This document shows, piece after piece, positions 42,423 through 52,279 of a stretch of DNA of 64,000 bases; the stretch's first letter is position 1, and each line of letters begins with the position of its first letter. The stretch covers positions 1-64,000 of the forward strand of contig JBEKXU010000013.1 in the NCBI GenBank assembly GCA_049511715.1, in the 5' to 3' direction. Both the position numbers and the translations under genes were made by a program. Under the pieces are notes generated by a model, which was not told where the DNA came from, searched no databases, and saw only the letters and a program-made list of their open reading frames with translations. The stretch comes from JBEKHT01 sp049511715. Lineage in GTDB: Bacteria > Chloroflexota > Anaerolineae > Anaerolineales > RBG-16-64-43.

Positions 42423-43031
42423 CTAAGGCGTTGCGGTCACGACAAATCCAGTCCCTTCCAAGCGCACGTAGAAGATTTGAGTCTTCCCACCTTGCTGACC
42501 AGCTAGCGGAAAGATCACAAGAGCCGTATTGTTCTGGCCCTGGATCTTTCCGAAGAGACAGAGGTTTGCCGGAATCTGCGCGCCAGCCACAGGCGTGCCG
42601 CCGTTCAGCAGGCTGCAGCCTGGCTCGGATTCCACATTCCATCCTGCCGCGCTCATTCGATCAACGGTGTAGAAAGAAGCAACAGCGGCTGAACTGTCGG
42701 AGCTGGTGTGGGCAGTGAAGCTCATGTTATTTATCTTGGCACCCCCGCCTTGCTTTTGGGCCTCCTGTGAGTAAGCCCCCCTCAGGATCTCTTGGACCAT
42801 GAGATTCAAGCCTGGAGGAAGACTGGTGCTGGCCGGAGAGGCCCCGGGCAGCGGCGGCACATTCGGCCACAGCTGCGACACCGAAATAGCCTGTTGGCCC
42901 GTAGCTTTGCTGACCGCCGAGTTAATTGCCGAGTTCAGAGCCTGAGTGAATAGGCTGCAACTGAGGAGGGTTAGAGCGGCCAGTGAGCCAAAGCTCGTGA
43001 TCCGGAATCTGGACTTCATCATCGATGGCAT
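42423..43031 (-). CDS. lipoprotein, paralogue of 32990-33619
   Basis: 202 residues starting MPSMMKSRFRITSFGSLAAL behind a GGGAGC site, with lipobox LTLLSC. It matches the 33-kb copy: ALNSAINSAVSKATG, AISVSQLWPNVPPLPGA, ASFYTVDRMSAAGWN, LCLFGKIQGQNNTALVIFPL and GKTQIFYVRLEG. Cys in EPGCSLLNGG and ANLCLFGK are in common positions. Each copy stands alone with its own upstream region. Presumably a surface lipoprotein that has diverged after duplication; function unknown. Confidence 0.75.
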   Translation of the reverse strand: MPSMMKSRFRITSFGSLAALTLLSCSLFTQALNSAINSAVSKATGQQAISVSQLWPNVPPLPGASPASTSLPPGLNLMVQEILRGAYSQEAQKQGGGAKINNMSFTAHTSSDSSAAVASFYTVDRMSAAGWNVESEPGCSLLNGGTPVAGAQIPANLCLFGKIQGQNNTALVIFPLAGQQGGKTQIFYVRLEGTGFVVTATP

Positions 43032-44221
43032 TGCCCTGCTCCCCTGAGTTATCTTGAGGATCTGCCCACAATGCCCTTCGCGGCCCAGGCCTCAATCGGA
43101 TCCGTTCGAACGCGATTTCCGGCCCTCCCCCGAAGAATCAAATCTACCCGGGCCCTGGCAGCGCCCTCACGCCATTCGGGTCGCTTTCAAGGATTGGAAG
43201 CGTTGCCTCCGACGCGGCGGCCCGGCCGCCTGGGCGACTTGCCGGACCCGCTGTGCGCAGAACCGCGTGCCCAGGCCGCTTCCTCGGGGCTTAGTCCATC
43301 ATCCAAACTCGCATGCAGCCTGTTCCCAGTCCGCTTGCAGGAGAGAAGAACACGGCTGGCAAAGGCCTGCTTGGAATCATGGACCGACCGGTCCGGAGGG
43401 CTACTCCTCCTCAGGCGGTGCCGCCACCGCGTGCATCAACCGGCCTGGGTCCCCCGTCAAGGCAATGCCAGGGCAGGCAGAATTGGTATCGGTTGTAAGA
43501 CAACATCACTCCCAGCATTCTTTATGCCGTCTCGGAGGGCCGACACCCACCTTTCCAGGCAGCTCAATATGGGCCAGACTTCCCCAGGTTGTGCAATGGT
43601 CCCCCACCGGGCAACAGTTGAATCGCGGTGAGTTCCAATCACCGATCAGGCTCCGCGGGTGCCGCCTGGATCAAGGCGCGGAGAGCGCCCTCGCGTGGAC
43701 TTGCCGCTTGAAGTCGAGCCTTGCTGCCTGCAGGGCCTTCACTTTTCGGATGGGGCCGATTTCGCGATCGCCGCCTCAAGGTCACTCTTTGCGGCACCTA
43801 CGCCTGCCCTCCCGCGGGGCTTTCCTGGTTCCGTGATCCTTTCAAGCTACGCCTGGGGCTGCGTTGCTCTGATCGAATACAGAGAATACGAACAAGTTCT
43901 CCACGACCCCTGCAAACCTCACCCACAATCAACGGGCAGGGTCGACATCCTGTCGCTCGGACAGGATGAGCAGACGAGAGAGGGGCGAAGTAAACCAATA
44001 CCGCGAGGCGATGGCTGAGACAAGGCCTGCCCAGCCCGACGCTGGAATAGCCGAGCGCTGGGTCGGGTCTCTCAGGCCGCTTTTGGATAGCCTTACGCCC
44101 TGTGCACCCGGATCTCGAAAGGTCTCCTCGTCCTCATTCGCTCAGGCCCGGGAGATTGCTTCGGTCCGATTACAGAGCCGGCCCTTGCGAAGAAGGCCCT
44201 TCCGGAGACGACCAGTTCCCC
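43032..44221. other. gap of ~1.2 kb without a supported gene
   Basis: Several overlapping frames on both strands, Arg/Pro/Ser-rich and without start signals. No repeat, tRNA or strong hairpin noticed. Confidence 0.5.
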
Positions 44222-44797
44222 CTACGACGCCTTGGGACGAAACACCCTGCCCGGGCTCCAGGGAGTGCCCAACCAGGAGAGGAACCAGCGGTCCAGCCCC
44301 CACCACCCCGCCGTTTTCCAAGCCAGAATGATGAAGATCTCCAGGATAAGAAGAATCGGATTGATGCTCACCGCCCCGGCGAGAAGGTAGTTCATGTTCA
44401 TGAACCACCCGAAGAACGCGGCAATGCCGGTGAAGATCCCGAGGATCAGGGCTACCCCAACCAGAAACTCGCCAAAACTCACAACGTAGCTCCAGACCCC
44501 GACGTGGGGCAAAACCGCATTCTGGAGAAAGGCTCCATACCAGCTTTGGACGGCGGGATGAGCCCCGCCCGCTTCGGCGACAGCCCCCTTGATAAACCCC
44601 GCCAGGGCCGTCCCCGCCTTGGATCCGACCCACGTATCGCTGTGCAGCTTCTCCCATCCGGCCTCAAGCCATTGAAGGCCGGCGTAGACCCGGGCGATCA
44701 GCCAGATCCACGACCAACGGATGGAGCCGAACAGGGCTCGTGCCGCTGGAGGGTCCTCGAATGTTTCGACCACCGCCCGAGAACTTGATGGTTTCAT
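44222..44797 (-). CDS. DoxX-family membrane protein (DoxD-like)
   Basis: 191 residues starting MKPSSSRAVVETFEDPPAAR at 44797 behind a GGGAGAGGAG site. Four helices: SWIWLIARVYAGLQWLEAGW, WSYVVSFGEFLVGVALILGI, GIAAFFGWFMNMNYLLAG and INPILLILEIFIILAWKTAG. The RxxxGxxWxxAGxxK motif (ARVYAGLQWLEAGWEK) and the GExxVGxxLILG motif define the group. Longer N terminus than the 41.5-kb DoxX protein and a different subgroup. Role in quinone or thiol redox is inferred from the family. Monocistronic. Confidence 0.85.
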   Translation of the reverse strand: MKPSSSRAVVETFEDPPAARALFGSIRWSWIWLIARVYAGLQWLEAGWEKLHSDTWVGSKAGTALAGFIKGAVAEAGGAHPAVQSWYGAFLQNAVLPHVGVWSYVVSFGEFLVGVALILGIFTGIAAFFGWFMNMNYLLAGAVSINPILLILEIFIILAWKTAGWWGLDRWFLSWLGTPWSPGRVFRPKAS

Positions 44798-45560
44798 TTC
44801 TGTGCTCCTCTCCCAAAAAGGATGGCCGATCTGCGGGAAGATTCCGAACTCGAACAGGAGCTTGGACACTGAAATTGGCGAATCCCTATCCCAACTATCT
44901 TACCTGAAAATAAGGTAACCCACTTCTGTCGAATCGGCGACCCCTCGCCAAGCTGAGACGCTGATGGGCCGCCCAGCCCCCTGAAACTGGGAGGAAGGAT
45001 GGGCGCGCCGACACGGCAGCGTGATGAGTTCCCCAACTCTCCGATCGATCGGGCCGCATCGGCCTTGCTGGAGAGAGAAGTTGCCGCGGCGGGAATCCCC
45101 GCCAGACCTTGCTTGAAGTACCACGCGACACGCCACCTTGGGACCAGTCCATAGGATGGCCAAGGTCTTCTCAATCAAGTTCAACGCCAACCCGGTGGGG
45201 TCAGCAACGCAAGGAAATAGTAGGTCCCATCTATCAGATCAACCTTGGGGGAGCAGGAAGGACCGCAGATTCCGCCTCGTCCCCCTGCGACCGGAGATTC
45301 GTTGCCCGATCTCGTCGGCACCGCGTCCGCCCGATGGAGCCCATCCCCTTCCCAGCGCGTCGCTCAGGGCCAGCCGCATCCGTTTGAACGGCACAGAGGT
45401 CGAAAGAAGTGCGCCCATTGGCCCCCGAGATCCGAGGCCACGGAGGAAATCAAGTCATGCGTCCGGGCTCGCATGGAGAACTTTTCCCTCGGGCCGTCTC
45501 CAAAGGGGGGCCCCCGAAAAACTGCAGGTGCGCTATGATTCATGCCCGGGAGGATTCGCC
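44798..45560. other. gap upstream of glnA
   Basis: The frame of glnA is open to 45138, but that stretch has no start signal and is Arg/Pro-rich, unlike glutamine synthetase. No clear promoter or operator recognised. Confidence 0.5.
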
Positions 45561-46904
45561 ATGGCCGAAGATTTGATCAAGCGCATTGGGCAAGACGGAG
45601 TTCGGTTCGTCTGTTTGCAATTCATCGATGTGGTCGGGACAGTGAAGAGCGTTGACCTTCCGGCTCACCGCCTCGAAGACGCCCTGGAGAACGGGGTCTG
45701 GTTTGACGGCTCCTCCATTGAGGGGTTCGCCCGCATCCAGGAATCGGACATGCTTCTTCGTCCGGACGTTTCCACCTATCAGGTCCTTCCCTGGAGCGAG
45801 CCGGAGCGCAAGCGGGCACGGATCTTTTGCGATGTATACACTTCCGATGCTGAGCCCTTCCCCGGGGACCCGCGCGGTGCGCTCAAGCGGATGCTGGCTA
45901 AGGCAACCGATCGAGGCTGGCTGTTTAACACCGGACCGGAACTTGAATTCTTTCTCTTCCGACGCGATGGCGACATCCGCCCGGTCCCGCATGATACCGG
46001 ATCCTACTTCGATTTCTCGGCGCGCGATGAGGCCCAGCGGGTGCGAAATCAGATCATTGCTGGCCTCGAGCAGATGGGGCTGGAGGTCGAGATGGGCCAC
46101 CACGAGGTGGCTCTGGGGCAGCACGAGATCGACTTTCACTATGCCGGCGCGCTGGAGACGGCGGACAATGCGGTTACCCTGAAGTACGCGGTTAAGGCGA
46201 TCGCCAACTTGAATAACCTGACGGCGACCTTCATGCCCAAGCCGATCTTTGGGATTAACGGCTCGGGCATGCACACGCATATGAGTCTGTTTGAGAAACC
46301 CACGCGGCGGGGAAGGGGATCCAACCTCTTCTATGACCCCAAGGACGAGTTTCACCTGTCCCCGCTGGCCAAGTCGTTCCTGGCTGGGTTGATCGAGCAT
46401 GCGCGCGCCCTGGCGGCCGTTGTGGCCCCGACCGTGAACTCCTACAAGCGCATTGTCCCCGGCTATGAGGCTCCGGTCTACGTATGCTGGGCGCAGATCA
46501 ATCGCTCCGCCCTCATCCGCATCCCGCGCTACACGCCCGGGAGCAAGAGCGGAGCGCGGATCGAGCTGCGCTTCCCCGATCCCTCCTGCAACCCCTACCT
46601 CGCATTTGCCGCCATGTTAGCCGCAGGAATGGACGGGATCGACCGGAAGCTGACGCCTCCTCCGCATGTCAACAATGTCGACGTTTACCATCTGTCGGAA
46701 CAGGAAGTGAAGCGGCGGGGCATTCCCATTCTTCCGGGGTCGCTCCCTGAGGCATTGGCCGAACTCAGTCAAGATGAGGTGATCAAGAGGGCTCTTGGCC
46801 CAGCGGTGTATGAGGCCTTTGACCGGGCCAAGCGCGAGGAATGGGACGATTACCGCATTCACGTCACGGACTGGGAAATCGAACGATACCTTGAGAACGC
46901 CTAG
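45561..46904 (+). CDS. glnA: glutamine synthetase, type I
   Basis: 447 residues from the ATG at 45561 behind a GGGAGG site. It makes glutamine from glutamate, ammonia and ATP as a dodecamer. Landmarks: the latch FDGSSIEGFARIQESDM, LFNTGPELEFFLF (metal ligand Glu), EVEMGHHEVALGQHEIDFHY, the ATP-site KPIFGINGSGMHTHMSLF, and the glutamate-site PTVNSYKRIVPGYEAPVYVC. RIELRFPDPSCNPYLAFAAM is also conserved. At about 445 residues without the long insertion it belongs to the GSI-alpha type, usually regulated by feedback rather than adenylylation (family knowledge). Monocistronic. Confidence 0.96.
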   Translation: MAEDLIKRIGQDGVRFVCLQFIDVVGTVKSVDLPAHRLEDALENGVWFDGSSIEGFARIQESDMLLRPDVSTYQVLPWSEPERKRARIFCDVYTSDAEPFPGDPRGALKRMLAKATDRGWLFNTGPELEFFLFRRDGDIRPVPHDTGSYFDFSARDEAQRVRNQIIAGLEQMGLEVEMGHHEVALGQHEIDFHYAGALETADNAVTLKYAVKAIANLNNLTATFMPKPIFGINGSGMHTHMSLFEKPTRRGRGSNLFYDPKDEFHLSPLAKSFLAGLIEHARALAAVVAPTVNSYKRIVPGYEAPVYVCWAQINRSALIRIPRYTPGSKSGARIELRFPDPSCNPYLAFAAMLAAGMDGIDRKLTPPPHVNNVDVYHLSEQEVKRRGIPILPGSLPEALAELSQDEVIKRALGPAVYEAFDRAKREEWDDYRIHVTDWEIERYLENA

Positions 46905-47389
46905 CCTGACACCGGTTTGACGGGGGCAGGGCCTGGAAGGGCGCTGCTCCCGCCTTGGTCCGGCTCTCCCGGGGTGGACACAGCTGGACATTTCTGCTTG
47001 GGCGACATCCGATCCATTGGCTGGCACAAAGTTCAGAATCCATTCTTCCCATCCTGGGAGCCACCTTTACTGAAGAGGAAGAGCTTTCCTGGACAGCAAG
47101 ATGCCGTGGCCCTCGTGAAAAGAGACCTGCCCGGCCCCCCTACGACTCCGATCGGGGTCTGCATTGCTTGACTCGAGCAGCATCGGCAGCAATTGGTAGT
47201 GACCTCGAAAGGCCCAAGGCGGGCCTTGCCACTGGACCAATCCGTGGAACTCGTGCGCCCGCCTGATCACAACCCCGACCTCAGGGGACAAAACGAGCGG
47301 ACAAACTCGGTCCGATGTGTCAGGAGGCTTGAGTCCGCATTCGCCAGCCGCGACTTCACGTCAACAGGAGTATCCGCGGAGGCACCAGG
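46905..47389. other. gap without a supported gene
   Basis: Nothing recognisable between glnA and the thioesterase. Confidence 0.45.
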
Positions 47390-48250
47390 ATGTCACTCGT
47401 TCACCTGCAGATCAGACCAAGCGATTGCGATATCTATGGCCACGTCAACAACGCGGTCTACGCAAGCTACTTCGAGCAGACCCTGGCTCAACACCTGGCG
47501 GCCCTCGGCTTCAGCGACGATTGGCAGCCGGATTCTCCGTGCTTCTGGGCGCCACAGTCACTGACGCTCGAATACCGACAAGCGGCGACCTATGGAGACC
47601 CTCTCGAAGGACGCGTCTGGCTGGCCAAGCTGGATGGAGTCCGTCCAGCGTTCGGGTTCGATATTCTTCGGCCCGCTCGTTTTCCCGACCATCCGGCTCT
47701 GGCCCTTTTCCGCGCAGTGGGATCGTGGGCGAGGTACTTCAAGAACAGCGGCGAGCCTCAGGAAATTCCCACGGCGTTGCTGGCTCGTTTTCCCAATGAC
47801 GAGGGATCGCTTCCGCGGGAGCGCCGGCCGGTTTCGCCCTCTTCCGATGTGCGAAAGTACAGCTTTGACCACCGTGTCCAGAGGAGTGAGGCAGCCCCCA
47901 GCGGGCATCTGCACCTGCAGGCGTTCTACCGCCTGCTGGAGGAAAGCCTTTCCAACTCGTGCGAACAGGCCGGCTGGCCGGTGGAACGCTGGCTCGCCGC
48001 CGGTTTCTTCACCGTTCAGACCCGCCATGATAGCCAGATCCTTTCTCTCCCTAAGGCGGGCGAAACTGTCAGAATGACAAGCCAGTTGGTTGAATCCCGG
48101 CGCCTCGGAGGAACCTGGCAGCTGGAGATGCAACGGGGCGCCGATGGACAAGTGCTGGCCAGGGACTACTCGACCGGGGTTCACCTTAACCTGGAGGGAC
48201 ATCCCGCATCTCCGCCAGTCCAAATCCTCAAGGACATTCAATTCGGGTGA
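47390..48250 (+). CDS. double-hotdog acyl-thioesterase
   Basis: 286 residues behind a GGAGGC site. Two hotdog domains in tandem: domain 1 with RPSDCDIYGHVNNAVYASYF (the D-x-Y-G-H-V-N-N active-site pattern of 4HBT/FatA-like enzymes) and LTLEYRQAATYGDPLEGRVW. Domain 2 has FDHRVQRSEAAPSGHLHLQA, FYRLLEESLSNSCEQAG and TVRMTSQLVESRRLGGTW, where the Asp and HVNN pattern is altered to HLHLQ. The arrangement resembles acyl-ACP thioesterases, in which one half is catalytic. Probable role: release or control of fatty acyl chains. Monocistronic. Confidence 0.85.
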   Translation: MSLVHLQIRPSDCDIYGHVNNAVYASYFEQTLAQHLAALGFSDDWQPDSPCFWAPQSLTLEYRQAATYGDPLEGRVWLAKLDGVRPAFGFDILRPARFPDHPALALFRAVGSWARYFKNSGEPQEIPTALLARFPNDEGSLPRERRPVSPSSDVRKYSFDHRVQRSEAAPSGHLHLQAFYRLLEESLSNSCEQAGWPVERWLAAGFFTVQTRHDSQILSLPKAGETVRMTSQLVESRRLGGTWQLEMQRGADGQVLARDYSTGVHLNLEGHPASPPVQILKDIQFG

Positions 48251-48674
48251 ACCGGGGCAAAGGCTCCCCTTGGCTTTTCCCACCTGCTTTCTGAACCTCT
48301 TGGCATCATAGCCGAGCGGAATGGGGTCGCTTTTCGCCGCTCCATCAACTCAAGGCGAAAGAGGGCCCGGGTCGGCGGATCGACTTCCGGGAAGGCGCTG
48401 AGAATTGCCACCCGGAATACGGAGCGCCTGCTCTCGGTCGAGTTGGTTGAGCGCGATGTAACACCGCCCTGCTCACGTCGATAGAGCCCATGGGGTTTCT
48501 TGCCCAACGCGACCAATTCAACCGCCTCTCAGCTTGGCCCCCCTGGAGCAATCAGCGCTCTCCCTTTCGGCCTTCTGCTCAGGGCCTGTGCCCCAAGGCC
48601 GAGGTCTGGAATACGAGACCAAGCGTGGCTATTGCACGGTCCAGGGACGAACAAAGAGTCTTAAGGAGTAAGAT
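48251..48674. other. gap without a supported gene
   Basis: Nothing recognisable before the small upstream ORF at 48675. Confidence 0.4.
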
Positions 48675-48776
48675 ATGACGTCTTTGTTCTCGCACGAGCA
48701 ACAACATTCCAACGGCTGCGCGGTGCGGTTCACATGGACATCGTTGCCAGGCCGTAAGGAGAGATTCTGGTGCTAA
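48675..48776 (+). CDS. 33-codon upstream ORF overlapping the YibE/F gene
   Basis: ATG at 48675 follows AAGGAG by 6 bases, one of the best ribosome-binding sites in the region. It reads MTSLFSHEQQHSNGCAVRFT then WTSLPGRKERFWC and stops at 48776. The last seven bases overlap the GTG start of the membrane protein, and the second site (AAGGAGAG) lies inside this ORF. It is too short for a known domain. A leader peptide that couples or tunes translation of the membrane protein is the simplest reading; contains one HxxxHxxxxC-like cluster that could bind metal (speculation). Confidence 0.5.
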   Translation: MTSLFSHEQQHSNGCAVRFTWTSLPGRKERFWC

Positions 48777-49975
48777 AACGATACCCGGCTGCCATCTTCC
48801 TTGCCGTTCTTGCCGTGGCGGTCCTGGTTCTGGCCTTCCTCATTTGGGGCCCCCCCAGTCTCTCTGCGCCGGCCAGAACCTCAGCTGGGACGGCAACTCT
48901 CGGCTCGCAGACTGCGACGGCTCGGGTCTTGTCTGTGACCCAAGTAAACCCGGCGCCCGGGGGCGGCCAAAGTCAGTCTTATGAAGCCATGGCTGTGCAA
49001 ATCCTGGACGGACAATACAAGGGGGTCAAGACGGTGGTGAATTACTACAGCCAGAGTTCTTCCCCGCTGGCAGCGGGCGCCGAGATCTATGTGGAACTCA
49101 ACCTCAGCCCCACGGGTCAGCTGAAGGCAAACTACACTGACTACGTGCGTTCGCAGCCTCTGCTCATCCTGCTTCTGGCTTTTGTGTTGGCAATGCTGGC
49201 GATGGGCCGCTGGAAGGGCCTGGGCAGCCTCGTGGCCTTAGCCTTCAGCATGTTGGTGATTGTCCGCTATGTCATTCCCCACATCCTCGCCGGCGAGGAT
49301 CCGGTCCGCGTGAGCTTGACCGGGGCCATTATCCTGCTGGCGGTCACTCTCTATTTGACCTACGGCTGGAACATGAAGACCCACGCCTCGGCGATCAGCA
49401 TGACCCTTTCGCTCTTGCTGACAGGCGGCCTTTCATCGTTCTTCGTATTTCTGACCCACCTGACCGGGTTCGGGGATGAAAACGTCATGTACCTCATGAC
49501 GTCCTTTTCCGTGCAGATCGACCCCAGGGGATTGTTGCTGGGGGCGATGATCATTGGCGCCGTGGGTGTCCTGGGCGACTTGGTCACCTCGCAGTCCGCG
49601 GCGGTCGTCGAGATCCATGACGCCAACCCGTCCTTGGGCGTCCGGGAAACTTTCCAGAAGGCCATGCGGATTGGCCAGGACCACGTGGCGGCAACGGTCA
49701 ACACTCTGGTGCTCGCGTATACCGGAGCTTCGCTGCCGCTGCTGCTCATCTTCACGGTCGGCAATGGCAACTTCACCTACTTTATCAACTCAGAACTGCT
49801 TTCCGAGGAGATCGTGCGCACCCTGGTCGGCTCCCTGGGGCTGGCAGCGGCCGTGCCGATTTCAACCATCGTTGCCACCTTCTTGATCGTCAACCAAAAG
49901 CGCCGGGAGAGTCAGTCTGCCCAGCTCGGCTCCGAGGCGCGAAGCGACGCGGTGGCCGGACCACACCAGCCCTAG
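48770..49975 (+). CDS. YibE/F-family membrane protein
   Basis: 401 residues from the GTG at 48770. An N-terminal helix (AIFLAVLAVAVLVLAFLIW) is followed by a soluble beta domain (ATARVLSVTQVNP; SYEAMAVQILDGQYKGVKTV). Seven or so further hydrophobic helices then follow (LLILLLAFVLAMLAMGRWKG; LTGAIILLAVTLYLTYGW; LLLTGGLSSFFVFLTHLTGF). The conserved core VGVLGDLVTSQSAAVVEIHD and NTLVLAYTGASLPLLLIF identifies the family. Transport function is presumed but not established. Translationally coupled to the 33-codon ORF. Confidence 0.9.
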   Translation: MLKRYPAAIFLAVLAVAVLVLAFLIWGPPSLSAPARTSAGTATLGSQTATARVLSVTQVNPAPGGGQSQSYEAMAVQILDGQYKGVKTVVNYYSQSSSPLAAGAEIYVELNLSPTGQLKANYTDYVRSQPLLILLLAFVLAMLAMGRWKGLGSLVALAFSMLVIVRYVIPHILAGEDPVRVSLTGAIILLAVTLYLTYGWNMKTHASAISMTLSLLLTGGLSSFFVFLTHLTGFGDENVMYLMTSFSVQIDPRGLLLGAMIIGAVGVLGDLVTSQSAAVVEIHDANPSLGVRETFQKAMRIGQDHVAATVNTLVLAYTGASLPLLLIFTVGNGNFTYFINSELLSEEIVRTLVGSLGLAAAVPISTIVATFLIVNQKRRESQSAQLGSEARSDAVAGPHQP

Positions 49976-51268
49976 TCCAAGATCTCCCCACCAGAAGAAC
50001 TGTCGGGAGGTATTCAACCGTATCCATATCCTCGTTGTCCTCCACCGGCCGTTGCCCTTCTTTGCGACCGATGCGAACCGGGTTGCCTTCTTGCATTTTC
50101 GGCCACCCATGGTTTCCGGTCCTCCCCCGGGGTGGCCTGCGGCCGAGATGACGATGGCCAGCAGGGAGAGCCGCTGCGAACCACTTGTTCGTGGGCTCTG
50201 CAGTCCTCGGAATGAGAACGCTCCATGTCCAAGGTGCATCGTGTGACCCAAGCCGATTGAAGCCGACCAGTTGCGCCAAACAGCCCCCAGAAGAGATGAG
50301 GGTTTGATCGTGCTACTGAGTCTCATTCCTCTGCTCACCGGGTTCGAACTTCCCAGGAAGGAGGACAGGCCTGGAACTCCCCTTCAACACCGCCACCTTG
50401 CTACCGATTGTGTTCTTGGCCTCCTGAGGGGCCCGCATCCCCTGGGCATCGACTTCCCGCCGCAGGGGGAGGCGCTGCTCATCCTGCGCCTCGGGCCGGG
50501 CAAACCCCGTCCCGGAAGGAAACGGGGAGTTGGGAACCGGTTGCAAGTCCCCAGGGCAATGAGGGTCCCCGGAGAAGCGCGATGTGCCGATTGAGCGGCC
50601 CAAACACGCGCTGACTCTTGCCTTCCGCCGGAAGCTCGAGATTCTCATCTCGGTCCAGGCCAAATCAAATGGCCGTGCGCCAAGCCGCACGGACTCCCGA
50701 TGAGCGGGGCGTTCCCGGTCCCCAGCGCTTTGACCTCCATTCGGGAATGCGATGGCCAAGCACATGTCCCTCTCGCCAACTACGGTGACGGTCCATCCTT
50801 GCTTTCCATTTCGAGCGCTTGCCAACGCCCGCTCCTCCTCCAGGGGGCTCCCATCTTTCAATTCGGTGCAACCGGCTGAACCCGAGGATGTGTCCTGTTG
50901 CCGCATGTCAGTTTCCTTGCCAGGATCGAGTAAGGGGCCTATTCCACCTCGAATCCTTCACCGGCAGAAGGATGGTCACCAGCGATGACTGAGGGCCTCG
51001 GGGGCCTGGGAGAACAGTTGGGGCGAAAGGGGGAGGCCACTAGGACTGAAGACCTGCTCGGACCCTCCTCGCCGCCGGGATACCCTGCGATGTGGGTGAG
51101 ACTGAATCCAAGAAAGGGGGATTCCGGATCCCGCACCCTGTCATTCGAAGAAGGCCAGAGCGCCCCGTCCAGCAGCCGCCCGCGCGGTATTGCGATTCTT
51201 CTTGAGTCAGCTACACTTGACCAAGGCCCGGTGCGGCCTGGCTGAGGGAGGAGGGCAATCGCAGCGGC
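49976..51268. other. gap of ~1.3 kb; one weak minus-strand ORF
   Basis: The longest unexplained gap. A minus-strand frame from 50906 has an AAGGAAA site and a fair beginning (GWTVTVVGERDMCLAIAFPN) but turns Arg/Pro/Ser-rich by the middle. It may be a decayed gene. No tRNA: GGTTCGAAC at about 50340 lacks any cloverleaf. Confidence 0.35.
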
Positions 51269-52279
51269 GTGAACACACGCGAGAGATTTATGGCGAGCAT
51301 GAGCCACGGCAGCCCTGACCACGTGCCCTATTTTGAAGAAGGGATCCGGCCGGAGGTCTACGAGGCTTGGCGCAAGAAAGGATTCCCTCGTAAGGTCATC
51401 TCAAGCGCTGCCTTCCCCAACGATCGGCGCGAGGAGGTAGCCCTGGACGTCGATCCTCACCCGTGGCCCAGACATTGGCCGACGTCGCGGTCCGAGCTCA
51501 GGGACTTCGAGCGGCGAATCGATCCGCAGGATCCCACCCGATTGCCGGAGAATTGGTCGGAATCCATACTCCGCTGGAAGAACCGCGATCATGTCCTCAT
51601 GTTTCGGGTCCACGAAGGGTTTTTCCTGACCCTGGGAGTCCGCGATTGGAGTCGGTTCTATGAATTGATGGGCTTGCTCAACGACGACCCGGAATTTGTG
51701 CGCGAGGCCATGCAAAGGCAAGGCGAGTTCGTTGCCCAGCTGACGGAACGGGCCCTAAGCGAGGTCGAGATCGACGCGGCCATCATCAATGAGCCGATTG
51801 GTGCAAACCATGGCCCCTTGATCTCGCCCACGATGTATGCGGAGTTGGTCCTGCCAAGCTACCTGCCCGTTTTGCAGGTGTTGCGCAGGCACCACGTCGA
51901 GGTGGTGACCCTGAGAACCTATGCCAATGCCCGAGCCCTGATTCCGGCCTTGCTCAAATGCGGGGTGGACTGCCTGTGGGCGTGCGAGGCCAATACGCAG
52001 GCCATGGACTACCGCTCCTTGCGCCAGGAATTTGGCCGCGACCTACGCCTCATCGGAGGTATTGACCTGGATGTCTTGCGCCAGGACTTCGAGGCGATCC
52101 GTGAGGAGATCGAGCAAAAGGTACCCCCTCTTCTCAAGCAGGGGGCGTATGTGCCGCTGGCCGACGGACGGGTCAGGAAGGGTATTCTCCCTCAGAACTA
52201 CATCTACTACCGCAGGCTGTTGCAGAAGGTGACGCAACCGGATCAACCCCCACCCGCTCCCCGCGTCCCGACGAACTGA
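51269..52279 (+). CDS. uroporphyrinogen decarboxylase-like (UroD/MtaA family) protein
   Basis: 336 residues from the GTG at 51269: NTRERFMASMSHGSPDHVPY is the usual opening of UroD-like corrinoid methyltransferases. Later blocks: WSRFYELMGLLNDDPEFVRE, IDAAIINEPIGANHGPLISP, MYAELVLPSYLPVLQVLRRH and LIGGIDLDVLRQDFEAIREE, where the GGID turn is typical of the barrel. It is shorter than true HemE proteins of the heme pathway and lacks their opening block, so a methyltransferase or unknown barrel activity is more likely. The ribosome-binding site (GAGGAGG) is rather far from the GTG. Confidence 0.8.
   Translation: MNTRERFMASMSHGSPDHVPYFEEGIRPEVYEAWRKKGFPRKVISSAAFPNDRREEVALDVDPHPWPRHWPTSRSELRDFERRIDPQDPTRLPENWSESILRWKNRDHVLMFRVHEGFFLTLGVRDWSRFYELMGLLNDDPEFVREAMQRQGEFVAQLTERALSEVEIDAAIINEPIGANHGPLISPTMYAELVLPSYLPVLQVLRRHHVEVVTLRTYANARALIPALLKCGVDCLWACEANTQAMDYRSLRQEFGRDLRLIGGIDLDVLRQDFEAIREEIEQKVPPLLKQGAYVPLADGRVRKGILPQNYIYYRRLLQKVTQPDQPPPAPRVPTN

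Noticed and set aside
45138..45560. 141-residue extension of glutamine synthetase
   Set aside because: Known glutamine synthetases begin at the 45561 start, which has a GGGAGG site.
50335..50350. GGTTCGAAC as a tRNA T-loop
   Set aside because: No acceptor, D or anticodon stems can be drawn around it.
50313..50906. 197-residue minus-strand frame as a gene
   Set aside because: A fair first third and a weak site, but low-complexity Arg/Pro/Ser after that; kept only as a remark in the gap entry.
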